Position numbers and translations under genes: made by a program
NCBI GenBank assembly: GCA_913061425.1
Contig: CAJXUO010000063.1
Coordinates: 1 to 7,561, forward strand
Origin: an uncultured Lutibacter sp.
GTDB taxonomy: Bacteria > Bacteroidota > Bacteroidia > Flavobacteriales > Flavobacteriaceae
Direction of reading: 5' to 3'
DNA: 7,561 nt
Shown: in pieces, positions 1-6,740 of the stretch
Layout of the letters: each line of letters opens with the position of its first letter
How positions within the stretch are numbered: the first letter of the stretch is position 1
Notes under the pieces: generated by a model
Seen by the model: the letters and a program-made list of their open reading frames with translations, nothing else
Told to the model about the DNA's origin: nothing
The model's database searches: none

Positions 1-1556
1 AAGATCAAGATAAATATATAAAGACATTTACTGGAGTTATCAAAAACTCCTTGAGCAAAGAAGGTTTTGACTACACTATTAAAGGACGTAGTAAATCCAT
101 TTATTCTATTCGAAGGAAAATGCGCGTACAGAATGTAACGTATGATGAGATTTATGATAAGTTCGCTATTCGTATAGTATATAAATCAGGAGAAAATCAA
201 GAAAAATTTGATGCTTGGAAAATTTATTCTATTGTTACAGATCACTTTCAGCCAAATCCTACACGTCTTCGTGATTGGATAACACAACCTAAATCAACAG
301 GTTACGAGTCATTGCATATTACAGTTATGGGACCAAATGCTCATTGGGTTGAAGTTCAAATTCGTTCAGACAGAATGGATGAAATTGCTGAAAAAGGGTA
401 TGCTGCTCATTATAAATACAAAAACGTTGATGAGAAAGATAGTGGTTTGGACAATTGGTTGAATCGTTTAAAAGATTCGTTAGAAAATCCGGATGTAAAT
501 GCTGTTGATTTTGTTGAAAATTTCAAACTTAATTTATATACCAAAGAAATTTTCGTATTTACTCCCAAAGGCGATATAAAGGCTATTCCAAAAGATTCAT
601 CTGCTTTAGATTTTGCATTTTCTATTCATACAGAAGTTGGTATGAAATGTAGAGGAGCAAAAGTAAATGGAAAATTAAAACCTATAAGTTATATTCTAAA
701 AAGTGGAGATCAAGTTGAGATTGTTACTGCAAACCAACAAAAGCCAAACATTAGATGGTTAGACTTTGTAGTTACCGCAAGAGCCAGAAGTCGTATAAAG
801 GCAGCCCTAAAAGATGAGCAAAAAGAAATAGCAAACGAAGGAAAAGAGGTCTTAGCGCGAAAATTACGCTCTTTAAAATTAACTTTTGATGAAAGAACTG
901 TACATGAATTAGCGAGTTTTCTTAAGTTAAAAACAAGTTTTGATTTGTTTTATAGAATTGGTAATGGTGCTGTTGAAAACAAACAATTAAAAGATTTTGC
1001 TGCTCAAAAAAGTAATGCATTCTTTAATTTCTTTAAAAACAGAATTAAGAGAACAACAAGTGTACCTGTAAACAATACTACTGAAGAAATTACAGATAAG
1101 TTCGACATGCTCGTTTTCGGTCAAGAAGAAGAGCAATTAGAATATAAATTCGCAAAATGTTGTAATCCTATTCCTGGAGATAAAGTATTTGGGTTTTTAA
1201 CCATAAATGAAGGTCTTAAGGTTCACAAAAAAGATTGTCCAAATGCTATTGGCCTTCAAGCGAAGTATGCTTATAGGATTATGTCTACAAAATGGATTGA
1301 CTCTACACAACAAGATTTTAGAGTCTTCTTATTGGTAAGCGGTACAGATAAATTCGGATTGGTAAATCAATTAACAAAAGTCATTTCTAATAATATGCAT
1401 GTTGATATTCACAACTTAAATATGAGTGGAAATCAGGGAGTTTTTAATGGGAAGCTCACCATTAGTGTTAAGAATAACGCACAGTTAATTAAACTGTTAA
1501 ATAACATAAATAAAATTGATGGCGTTGAAAAAGTTGAACGAATTTACAAGCAATAA
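1..1556 (+). CDS. rel: RelA/SpoT-family (p)ppGpp synthetase/hydrolase, 5'-truncated by window edge
   Basis: This is the C-terminal 517 residues of a long RelA/SpoT homologue, a cytoplasmic enzyme that makes, and in bifunctional members also degrades, the alarmone (p)ppGpp. The frame is open from base 3; the TTG at 51 lies within conserved sequence and is not a start. In visible-fragment numbering, the synthetase domain begins the fragment, with GRSKSIYSIRRKM at 28-40, an RLRD motif at 88-91, YESLH at 101-105 and VEVQIR carrying the catalytic-type Glu at 117. The TGS domain follows at about 181-242, then a helical stretch, then the Cys-rich domain with CCNPIPGD (Cys386, Cys387) and the H-x3-C pair at 408/412, and an ACT domain at about 440-515. 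RLRD resembles the RXKD motif of bifunctional Rel/SpoT enzymes, not the EXDD of RelA. The HD hydrolase domain lies outside the window, so hydrolysis cannot be judged. The gene precedes a Fur-family gene and purA on the same strand. Confidence 0.97.
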   Translation, partial: DQDKYIKTFTGVIKNSLSKEGFDYTIKGRSKSIYSIRRKMRVQNVTYDEIYDKFAIRIVYKSGENQEKFDAWKIYSIVTDHFQPNPTRLRDWITQPKSTGYESLHITVMGPNAHWVEVQIRSDRMDEIAEKGYAAHYKYKNVDEKDSGLDNWLNRLKDSLENPDVNAVDFVENFKLNLYTKEIFVFTPKGDIKAIPKDSSALDFAFSIHTEVGMKCRGAKVNGKLKPISYILKSGDQVEIVTANQQKPNIRWLDFVVTARARSRIKAALKDEQKEIANEGKEVLARKLRSLKLTFDERTVHELASFLKLKTSFDLFYRIGNGAVENKQLKDFAAQKSNAFFNFFKNRIKRTTSVPVNNTTEEITDKFDMLVFGQEEEQLEYKFAKCCNPIPGDKVFGFLTINEGLKVHKKDCPNAIGLQAKYAYRIMSTKWIDSTQQDFRVFLLVSGTDKFGLVNQLTKVISNNMHVDIHNLNMSGNQGVFNGKLTISVKNNAQLIKLLNNINKIDGVEKVERIYKQ

Positions 1557-1580
1557 CACCTAATTTAAAACCTAAAAACG

Positions 1581-1589
1581 TTATCCACA
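1581..1589 (+). promoter_or_regulatory. Exact match to the DnaA box consensus (TTATCCACA)
   Basis: The nonamer TTATCCACA is identical to the high-affinity DnaA-binding box known from E. coli and widely conserved. It lies in the gap between the RelA/SpoT gene and the Fur-family gene, about 86 bp before the regulator's start codon. It is flanked by two copies of AAACGTTA, at 1576-1583 and 1593-1600, whose starts are 17 bp apart; the first copy overlaps the box. I see only one box, so this is not an origin by itself. It could be a regulatory or titration site for DnaA, or a chance match. Confidence 0.4.
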
Positions 1590-1642
1590 ATTAAACGTTA
1601 ATAAGTTCTACTTTTTTTAAATCTTATATGACAAAATTAAAT

Positions 1643-1650
1643 TAAATTTG
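1643..1650 (+). promoter_or_regulatory. Candidate -7 promoter element for the Fur-family gene and purA
   Basis: TAAATTTG matches the Bacteroidota -7 consensus TAnnTTTG exactly. It ends 24 bp before the ATG at 1675, which would give a leader of roughly 18-20 nt. No convincing TTTG -33 element is seen at the expected distance upstream, where the sequence is a T-run followed by AAATCT. The element fits a transcript starting at the regulator and running into purA. Confidence 0.45.
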
Positions 1651-1674
1651 TTGCTAATAGTTTAGTAATTTTAT

Positions 1675-2124
1675 ATGGATAATAACAAAAACAATCAAGA
1701 AATTGTTCGTGATGTATTTGTAAAATATTTAGAGTCAAAGAGTCATCGAAAGACTCCTGAACGCTTTGCTATTCTTCAAGAAGTATATGATTTAAATGAT
1801 CACTTTGATATTGAATCACTATACATAAACATGAAAAACAAAAAGTATCGTGTGTCTAGAGCAACACTTTACAATACGATAGAAATCTTATTAGAATGCG
1901 GTTTGGTTAGAAGACATCAATTTGGTCAAAATCAAGCGCACTATGAAAAATCTTTTTTTAATAAACAGCACGACCATGTTATCCTTACAGATACAGCAGA
2001 AGTGATGGAGTTTTGTGACCCACGAATTCAAAGTATTAAAAAAACAATTGAAGATACATTTAATATTAATATTCATTCACATTCTCTATACTTCTATGGT
2101 ACTAAAAAAGATAATGAAAACTAA
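1675..2124 (+). CDS. Fur-family transcriptional regulator lacking the CxxC zinc site
   Basis: This 149-residue protein has the size and layout of Fur/PerR/Zur metal-responsive DNA-binding repressors. The N-terminal winged helix includes [16 protein letters not shown] (about 25-40), and its recognition region is [18 protein letters not shown], followed by LVRRH, which aligns with the Fur pattern ATVYR...L...G.V..H. The dimerisation half has the [12 protein letters not shown] segment and ends with HSHSLYFYG, equivalent to NHSLYLYG of E. coli Fur. The His-Asp-His metal ligands are kept, but both cysteines of the usual CxxC structural zinc site are replaced by other residues (LTDT in place of CLDC), and no C-terminal CxxC is present. 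The metal or signal sensed (iron, manganese, peroxide) cannot be assigned. The gene lies 18 bp upstream of purA, apparently in one transcript, with a promoter match at 1643-1650. Confidence 0.93.
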   Translation: MDNNKNNQEIVRDVFVKYLESKSHRKTPERFAILQEVYDLNDHFDIESLYINMKNKKYRVSRATLYNTIEILLECGLVRRHQFGQNQAHYEKSFFNKQHDHVILTDTAEVMEFCDPRIQSIKKTIEDTFNINIHSHSLYFYGTKKDNEN

Positions 2125-2142
2125 CAATTTTACAAAAAAATA

Positions 2143-3414
2143 ATGGCAATAAACTTACTATTAGGGTTGCAATGGGGCGATGAGGGAAAAGGGAAAATCG
2201 TTGATGTATTAACAAGAGATTATGATATCATTGCTCGTTTTCAAGGAGGTCCAAATGCAGGACACACTTTAATTTTTGATGGATACAAACATGTTTTACA
2301 TACTATTCCATCTGGAATATTTCATAAAACTGCAGTAAATGTTGTTGGAAATGGAGTTGTGATTGATCCAGTAATTTTTAAAAGAGAATTGGATAACTTA
2401 TCGAAATTTGAAATAGATTTTGCTACTAAGTTGCTTATTTCAAGAAAGGCTCATTTAATTTTACCAACCCATCGCTTGTTAGATGCAGCATCAGAAACTG
2501 CAAAAGGAAAAGCAAAAATCGGTTCTACTTTAAAAGGTATCGGCCCAACATATATGGATAAAACTGGTAGAAATGGTTTACGAGTTGGTGATTTAGAAAT
2601 GGCTGATTGGCAAGAAAGATATGATGCCTTAACGGAGAAGCACATTCGAATGATTGATTTCTACGGTGTGAAATTAGAATATGATTTAAAAGAACTTCAA
2701 GAGGAGTTTGATGAAGGTGTAAAAAGGCTAAAAGAATTAACATTTATTGATAGTGAGGAATATTTAAATTCTGCTTTAAAAAATGGTAAATCAATTTTAG
2801 CAGAAGGTGCACAAGGTTCATTATTAGATGTTGATTTTGGAACATATCCATTTGTAACATCTTCAAATACAACTGCTGCTGGTGCTTGTACTGGATTAGG
2901 AATAGCGCCAAATAAAATTGGTGATGTTTTCGGAATTTTCAAGGCATATACTACAAGAGTTGGTTCTGGACCCTTCCCTACCGAATTGTTTGATGAAGAT
3001 GGAGTGGAAATGGCGAAAGTAGGTCAAGAGTTTGGAGCAACTACAGGACGTCCTAGACGTTGTGGATGGTTAGATTTAGTAGCCTTAAAATATGCCGTAC
3101 AAGTCAATGGAGTTACACAATTAATGATGATGAAAAGTGATGTTCTTTCAGGTTTTGATACTTTAAAAATATGTACATCATATATGTATAAAGGAGAAGA
3201 GATTTCTCATTTCCCTTTTAATGTAGAGCCTGAAAACGTTAGACCTGTTTATTCTGAATTTAAAGGTTGGCAAGCAGATTTAACACAGATGACAGAGAAA
3301 GAACAACTACCTAAAAACTTAATGGATTACATCTCTTTTATTGAAAAAGAAGTTGAAGTGCCTATTAAGATTGTATCAGTTGGACCTGATAGAAAACAGA
3401 CTATTTTAAGGTAA
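2143..3414 (+). CDS. purA: Adenylosuccinate synthetase
   Basis: PurA joins IMP and aspartate, using GTP, to form adenylosuccinate, the first committed step from IMP to AMP, in the cytoplasm. The 423 residues are close to the usual length of about 430. The N-terminus has GLQWGDEGKGKIVD, with Asp13 and Lys16 in the catalytic P-loop, then GGPNAGHT with His41; these positions match the E. coli enzyme. The middle part has KGIGPTYMDK and the SSNTTAAGACTGLG segment, then GATTGRPRRCGWLD in the substrate-binding loop region. The C-terminus has SVGPDRKQTI, the family's guanine-base-binding ending. The ATG at 2143 places the conserved motif right at the N-terminus, so the start is secure. It is cotranscribed, by position, with the Fur-family gene upstream and is followed after 30 bp by an intrinsic terminator. 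No anomalies are seen. Confidence 0.98.
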   Translation: MAINLLLGLQWGDEGKGKIVDVLTRDYDIIARFQGGPNAGHTLIFDGYKHVLHTIPSGIFHKTAVNVVGNGVVIDPVIFKRELDNLSKFEIDFATKLLISRKAHLILPTHRLLDAASETAKGKAKIGSTLKGIGPTYMDKTGRNGLRVGDLEMADWQERYDALTEKHIRMIDFYGVKLEYDLKELQEEFDEGVKRLKELTFIDSEEYLNSALKNGKSILAEGAQGSLLDVDFGTYPFVTSSNTTAAGACTGLGIAPNKIGDVFGIFKAYTTRVGSGPFPTELFDEDGVEMAKVGQEFGATTGRPRRCGWLDLVALKYAVQVNGVTQLMMMKSDVLSGFDTLKICTSYMYKGEEISHFPFNVEPENVRPVYSEFKGWQADLTQMTEKEQLPKNLMDYISFIEKEVEVPIKIVSVGPDRKQTILR

Positions 3415-3444
3415 ATTAATTTGTGAATACTATTAAATATATTT

Positions 3445-3477
3445 AAAGACTTCTAATAATTAATTAGGAGTCTTTTT
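3445..3477 (+). terminator. Rho-independent terminator after purA
   Basis: Arms AAAGACTTCTAAT (3445-3457) and ATTAGGAGTCTTT (3463-3475) pair over 13 bp with one G-U wobble and a 5-nt loop. A five-base T-run (3473-3477) starts in the last stem bases. The hairpin begins 30 bp after the purA stop and closes the upstream transcription unit. Confidence 0.85.
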
Positions 3478-3548
3478 AATTTTCGGCATCTTTATTGATT
3501 TGTTATAAAGTAGCATACAATAAAATACCAGAATAGACATTAAATAGT

Positions 3549-3556
3549 TAGTTTTG
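3549..3556 (+). promoter_or_regulatory. Candidate -7 promoter element for the OstA-like gene
   Basis: TAGTTTTG matches TAnnTTTG exactly and lies 11 bp before the ATG at 3568, implying a very short leader of only a few bases. The nearest upstream TTTG (3499-3502) is too far away to be its -33 partner. The purA terminator upstream means the OstA-like gene needs its own promoter, and this is the best match in the gap. Confidence 0.45.
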
Positions 3557-3567
3557 TAATTGATAAT

Positions 3568-5295
3568 ATGAAAAAAATACTTTTACTCTTATTTATTTGT
3601 TTTTCTGCGACAGCTTACTCGCAACAAGGAAGAAAAATGAAGATTTTAAATGCTGATATTACATATCAAGATAAAGAAAATCCTGATGTAACTATTTCAG
3701 TTGGCAATGTGTTTGTAGAAGTTGATGGAGCAACTATTCGCTGTAAAAGAGCTGAGATTTATTCAAAAGATAATTATTTAAAAGCACGTGGAAATGTCGT
3801 GATGAATCAAGGAGACACCATCATTCAAACAAGTAAATTTTCCGATTATGACGGAAATACAAAGTTGGCAAAATCTTGGGGAGATGTAGTTCTTAAAGAT
3901 CCAACAATGACTTTAACTACTCAGACTCTACATTTTGATAGAGAAAAACAATTTTTATATTATAAAACTAAAGGTGAAATTAAAGACAGTGTAAATGTTT
4001 TAAAAAGTAATCAAGGGAATTATTATTTAGAAACTAATCAATTTCAAGCATTATCAAAAGTTGTTATTACAAACCCTGATCAAGTAATAGAAACGAATCA
4101 TTTAGATTATTATACAGATTCTGGTAAAGCATATTTATACAAACCATCAACTATAACAGGAGATAAAAGTTTTATTTATACTGAGAAAGGGTTTTATGAT
4201 ACAAAAAACAAAGTATCACATTTGACAAAAAATTCTTGGATTAAATATGATGACAGACGTATTGAAGGAGATAGTATTTATTATGATGAAAATAGGAGTT
4301 TCTCTTCTGCTACAGGAAATATAGTTGTTACGGATACTGTTAATAATGGCATCCTTAAAGGTAATTACGGAGAGTTTTATAGAGCAAAAGATTCAGTATA
4401 TATAACTGGTAGAGCTGTAGCAATATCATTAATAGAAAAAGATTCACTTTATATTCACGGAGATACAATATTGCTTACTGGAAAACCTGACGCAAGAATT
4501 ATTAGAGCCTATAATCATGTTAAGTTTTTCAAATCAGATATGAGTGGTAAATGTGATTCGTTATACAGTAGTCAAGTTGCTGGTTTTACCAAAATGTTTA
4601 GAAAACCAATCTTATGGTCACAAGAGAATCAAATTACAGGTGATGTAATCCACTTTTTACATAATAAGGAAACAGAGCAATTAGATTCTTTAAAAGTTTT
4701 GGGAAATTCATTTATGGTACAAAAAGATTCAATTGGCTTTAATCAAACTAAAGGAAGGGATATTTTCGGAAAGTTTGAAGATAACGATATGAAGATTGTT
4801 GATGTAGTAGGAAATGGGGAAGTCTTACATTACGTAAGAAATGAAGAGCAAGAACTAATTGGTATTATGAAGATGAGATGTAGTAGTCTAAATATGACTA
4901 TTGAAAATAAACAGATTCAGACAATAGAATTTCGTGTAGAACCAGACGGTAAGACATATCCAGAAAAAGAGTTACATGTTAATGAAAGAACTCTAAAAGG
5001 TTTGGTTTGGAGAATAAATGAAAAGCCAGAAAACAAGGATGATATCTATACTCATGATCCTGGAGATGATAAACTAATGGCTGAAGAAAGAATAAAAGAA
5101 CGAGAAAACAGATTACAAGAAGCAAAAGAGGCTGAGAAAAAAACAATTAGGGATTTAGCTGCAGTAGCGTTACAAAAAGAACAAGATAGTATTGCAGTAA
5201 AAAGCGTAGATCTATTAAAAAATAAAGAAGATGAAGACACGAATACTCCATCATCTAAAAATAAAAGTACGATTGACATTAAAAAAGGTGAATGA
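3568..5295 (+). CDS. OstA/LptA-like periplasmic protein (lipopolysaccharide transport family)
   Basis: The 575-residue product starts with a clear signal peptide: MKK, a Leu/Ile/Phe-rich core at 4-15, and a likely cleavage after Ala-Tyr-Ser18. Cys11 sits within the core without a lipobox, so it is not a typical lipoprotein. From about residue 25 it shows OstA/LptA-type beta-strand repeats, such as ADITYQDKENPDV, GATIRCKRAEIYSKDNYLKA and RGNVVMNQGDTII, and these continue to about 480. Such proteins form the beta-jellyroll bridge that carries lipopolysaccharide across the periplasm, and the role here is inferred from that family. It is much longer than E. coli LptA (about 185 residues), which is usual for Bacteroidota OstA-like proteins. 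Residues 504-575 form a highly charged, Glu/Lys-rich tail, probably a coiled coil at first, then disordered. The stop overlaps the next gene's start (ATGA), suggesting translational coupling. Confidence 0.88.
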   Translation: MKKILLLLFICFSATAYSQQGRKMKILNADITYQDKENPDVTISVGNVFVEVDGATIRCKRAEIYSKDNYLKARGNVVMNQGDTIIQTSKFSDYDGNTKLAKSWGDVVLKDPTMTLTTQTLHFDREKQFLYYKTKGEIKDSVNVLKSNQGNYYLETNQFQALSKVVITNPDQVIETNHLDYYTDSGKAYLYKPSTITGDKSFIYTEKGFYDTKNKVSHLTKNSWIKYDDRRIEGDSIYYDENRSFSSATGNIVVTDTVNNGILKGNYGEFYRAKDSVYITGRAVAISLIEKDSLYIHGDTILLTGKPDARIIRAYNHVKFFKSDMSGKCDSLYSSQVAGFTKMFRKPILWSQENQITGDVIHFLHNKETEQLDSLKVLGNSFMVQKDSIGFNQTKGRDIFGKFEDNDMKIVDVVGNGEVLHYVRNEEQELIGIMKMRCSSLNMTIENKQIQTIEFRVEPDGKTYPEKELHVNERTLKGLVWRINEKPENKDDIYTHDPGDDKLMAEERIKERENRLQEAKEAEKKTIRDLAAVALQKEQDSIAVKSVDLLKNKEDEDTNTPSSKNKSTIDIKKGE

Positions 5296-6464
5296 AATCT
5301 GATTTTTTAAAATACCAAGCACAAACAACACCTCATTCTTTAACTTTTGAAGTTTCACATGCTGACGGTTCATATATTTATGATACTAATGGTAAAAAAC
5401 ACTTAGACTTTATTGCAGGAGTGTCTGCAAATAGTTTGGGTCATAATCACCCAAAAGTAACAGAGGCAATCCAAGAGCAACTTAAAAAGTACACTCATGT
5501 AATGGTGTATGGTGAATTCATTCAAAAACCTCAATTAGAATTGTGCAAACTCTTAGCGCAGCAATTACCAAAATCACTAGAAACAGTGTATCTAACAAAT
5601 TCAGGTACAGAAGCAACTGAAGGCGCCTTAAAATTAGCGAAGAGATTTACAAACAAATATGAAATAATCTCTTGTAAAAACTCTTACCATGGAAATACAC
5701 AAGGGTCAATGAGTGTTTCTGGTGTTGAAAAACAAAATCAAGCATTTAGGCCTTTAATTCCTGGTGTTCGCTTTATCAATTTTAATAATATTGATGAAAT
5801 ACAATTAATAACTGATAAAACGGCATGTGTTATAATTGAAACCATACAAGGAGGAGCCGGATTTATAGAACCAAAAAACAATTATTTGAGTGCAGTGCAA
5901 AGGCGCTGTAAAGAAGTTGGCGCATTATTAATTTTAGATGAAGTTCAAACTGGAATAGGTAGAACTGGAACTTTTTTTGGTTTTGAAAATTACAATTGCA
6001 TTCCAGATATCATAATAGCAGGTAAAGGTCTTGGAGGTGGTATGCCAATAGGAGCATTTATGTCTTCAAATGAAATAATGAGTTGTTTAGAAGACAATCC
6101 AAAATTAGGGCATATAACGACCTTTGGAGGTCATCCACTTATAGCCGCAGCAGGATTAGCAACGGTTAAAGAAATAGTAACTTCTGATTTAATGAAACAA
6201 GCACTTGAAAAAGAAAAACTATTTAGAAAATTATTAATTCACAATGAGATTTTAGAGATCAGAGGAAAGGGATTGATGCTCTCTTTGATATTTAAAAACG
6301 GAGAACTGGCTTCAAGTGTGATTTTAAAATGTCTTGAAAAGGGATTAATTTTATTCTGGTTGTTATTTGAAGAAAGAGCCGTTCGGATAACCCCTCCACT
6401 TACCATATCTACTGAAGAAATTAAAGAAGGTTGTGCAATTATTTTAGATGTGATTAATGAATAA
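5292..6464 (+). CDS. PLP-dependent class III aminotransferase (ArgD/ornithine-aminotransferase-like)
   Basis: This 390-residue cytoplasmic enzyme belongs to the fold-type I, class III aminotransferases, which move amino groups from omega-amino or related donors to 2-oxoacids. Landmarks in order are GVSANSLGHNHPKV near the N-terminus, the phosphate-binding NSGTEA (103-108), the YHG segment, LDEVQTGIGRTG with Asp216 that contacts the PLP ring nitrogen, the Schiff-base lysine in AGKGLGGGMPIG (Lys245), TTFGGHPL, and a C-terminal RITPPLTIS whose Arg matches the substrate carboxylate-binding position of acetylornithine aminotransferases. Length and motifs are complete, so it should be active. The substrate cannot be fixed from sequence, and no arginine-biosynthesis genes are adjacent. 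Its ATG overlaps the OstA-like stop by 4 bp, so it is probably translationally coupled and shares that transcript. Confidence 0.95.
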   Translation: MKSDFLKYQAQTTPHSLTFEVSHADGSYIYDTNGKKHLDFIAGVSANSLGHNHPKVTEAIQEQLKKYTHVMVYGEFIQKPQLELCKLLAQQLPKSLETVYLTNSGTEATEGALKLAKRFTNKYEIISCKNSYHGNTQGSMSVSGVEKQNQAFRPLIPGVRFINFNNIDEIQLITDKTACVIIETIQGGAGFIEPKNNYLSAVQRRCKEVGALLILDEVQTGIGRTGTFFGFENYNCIPDIIIAGKGLGGGMPIGAFMSSNEIMSCLEDNPKLGHITTFGGHPLIAAAGLATVKEIVTSDLMKQALEKEKLFRKLLIHNEILEIRGKGLMLSLIFKNGELASSVILKCLEKGLILFWLLFEERAVRITPPLTISTEEIKEGCAIILDVINE

Positions 6465-6504
6465 CATTCTTTACACTCCTGTTTTTCAATTTGTTAAAAT
6501 TTAG

Positions 6505-6554
6505 TTAATAGACTATAAATTGTGTTACTATTTTAATTTATAGACGTCTATTAA
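6505..6554. repeat. Imperfect inverted repeat with embedded 12-bp palindrome
   Basis: The left arm TTAATAGACTATAAATT (6505-6521) is the reverse complement of the right arm AATTTATAGACGTCTATTAA (6535-6554), except for three extra bases, GAC (6544-6546 or equivalent), in the right arm. That gives 17 pairs in two blocks of 8 and 9, with a 13-nt spacer. The right arm itself contains the perfect palindrome ATAGACGTCTAT (6540-6551). The repeat starts 40 bp after the aminotransferase stop and ends 25 bp before a small ORF. It has no T-run after it, so it is not a typical terminator. It could be an RNA hairpin or a protein-binding site. Confidence 0.6.
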
Positions 6555-6579
6555 GTATCTCAAACAAATTTAAATTATC

Positions 6580-6693
6580 ATGAAAACAACATTTATAAAC
6601 ACCCCAACAGAAGCAAGAAAAAACGTTTTACTCTCAAACTTTAGATATAGTAAGCGTGTCTGCTGGACAGCAAAAAGAAATTATAGTCATTAG
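6580..6693 (+). CDS. Possible small basic protein, 37 residues, unknown
   Basis: An ATG at 6580 opens 37 codons ending at a TAG that is followed at once by a second TAG. The peptide starts MKTTFINTPTEARKN and ends with CWTAKRNYSH. It is rich in Lys/Arg with a single Glu, and has no membrane segment or signal peptide. An A/T-rich leader precedes the start, as usual for this group. The ORF sits between an inverted repeat (6505-6554) and a terminator (6705-6736), as if it were a self-contained short transcript. I do not recognise the family. A second frame (+1) is also open across most of the same bases without a start codon, so the region could instead be a gene remnant or a non-coding RNA. Coding status is uncertain. 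Confidence 0.35.
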   Translation: MKTTFINTPTEARKNVLLSNFRYSKRVCWTAKRNYSH

Positions 6694-6704
6694 TAGATTA
6701 CAAC

Positions 6705-6736
6705 AAAAAAGCCTGCTAAATTAGTAGGCTTTTTTT
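6705..6736. terminator. Bidirectional rho-independent terminator between convergent genes
   Basis: GCCTGCT (6711-6717) pairs with AGTAGGC (6723-6729), with one G-U wobble, around a 5-nt AAATT loop. Six A's precede the stem (6705-6710) and seven T's follow it (6730-6736), so either strand gives a stem plus U-tract. It can end the plus-strand transcript from the aminotransferase or small ORF, and the minus-strand TlpA-like transcript, whose stop codon is at 6741-6743. Confidence 0.88.
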
Positions 6737-6740
6737 ATGG

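Noticed and set aside
51..53. TTG as a start codon for the RelA/SpoT-family gene
   Set aside because: The frame stays open to the window edge and the residues before it fit the same domain, so the gene continues upstream out of the window.
1576..1620. Terminator for the RelA/SpoT gene formed by the two AACGTT copies and the following T-run
   Set aside because: The stem is only 6 bp with an 11-nt loop, and the T-run begins about 12 nt after the stem, so it does not fit an intrinsic terminator well.
1557..1674. Chromosomal replication origin
   Set aside because: Only one DnaA box is present, with no dnaA or dnaN genes and no cluster of boxes or iterons.
1891..2076. Minus-strand ORF inside the Fur-family gene
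   Set aside because: It lies antisense to a well-supported gene, has no recognisable motif, and is rich in Cys/Phe/Asn as expected from the complement of an AT-rich gene.
2451..2942. Three minus-strand ORFs inside purA
   Set aside because: They are shadows of a complete, highly conserved purA and have no domain pattern of their own.
5052..5279. Minus-strand ORF opposite the charged tail of the OstA-like gene
   Set aside because: Its Ser/Phe/Leu-rich sequence is simply the complement of the Glu/Lys codons; no promoter or motif supports it.
6490..6523. Promoter for the small ORF, TTTG (6490-6493) plus TAAATTGT (6516-6523)
   Set aside because: The spacing is acceptable, but the -7 element deviates at two consensus positions and overlaps the inverted repeat, so it is too weak to call.
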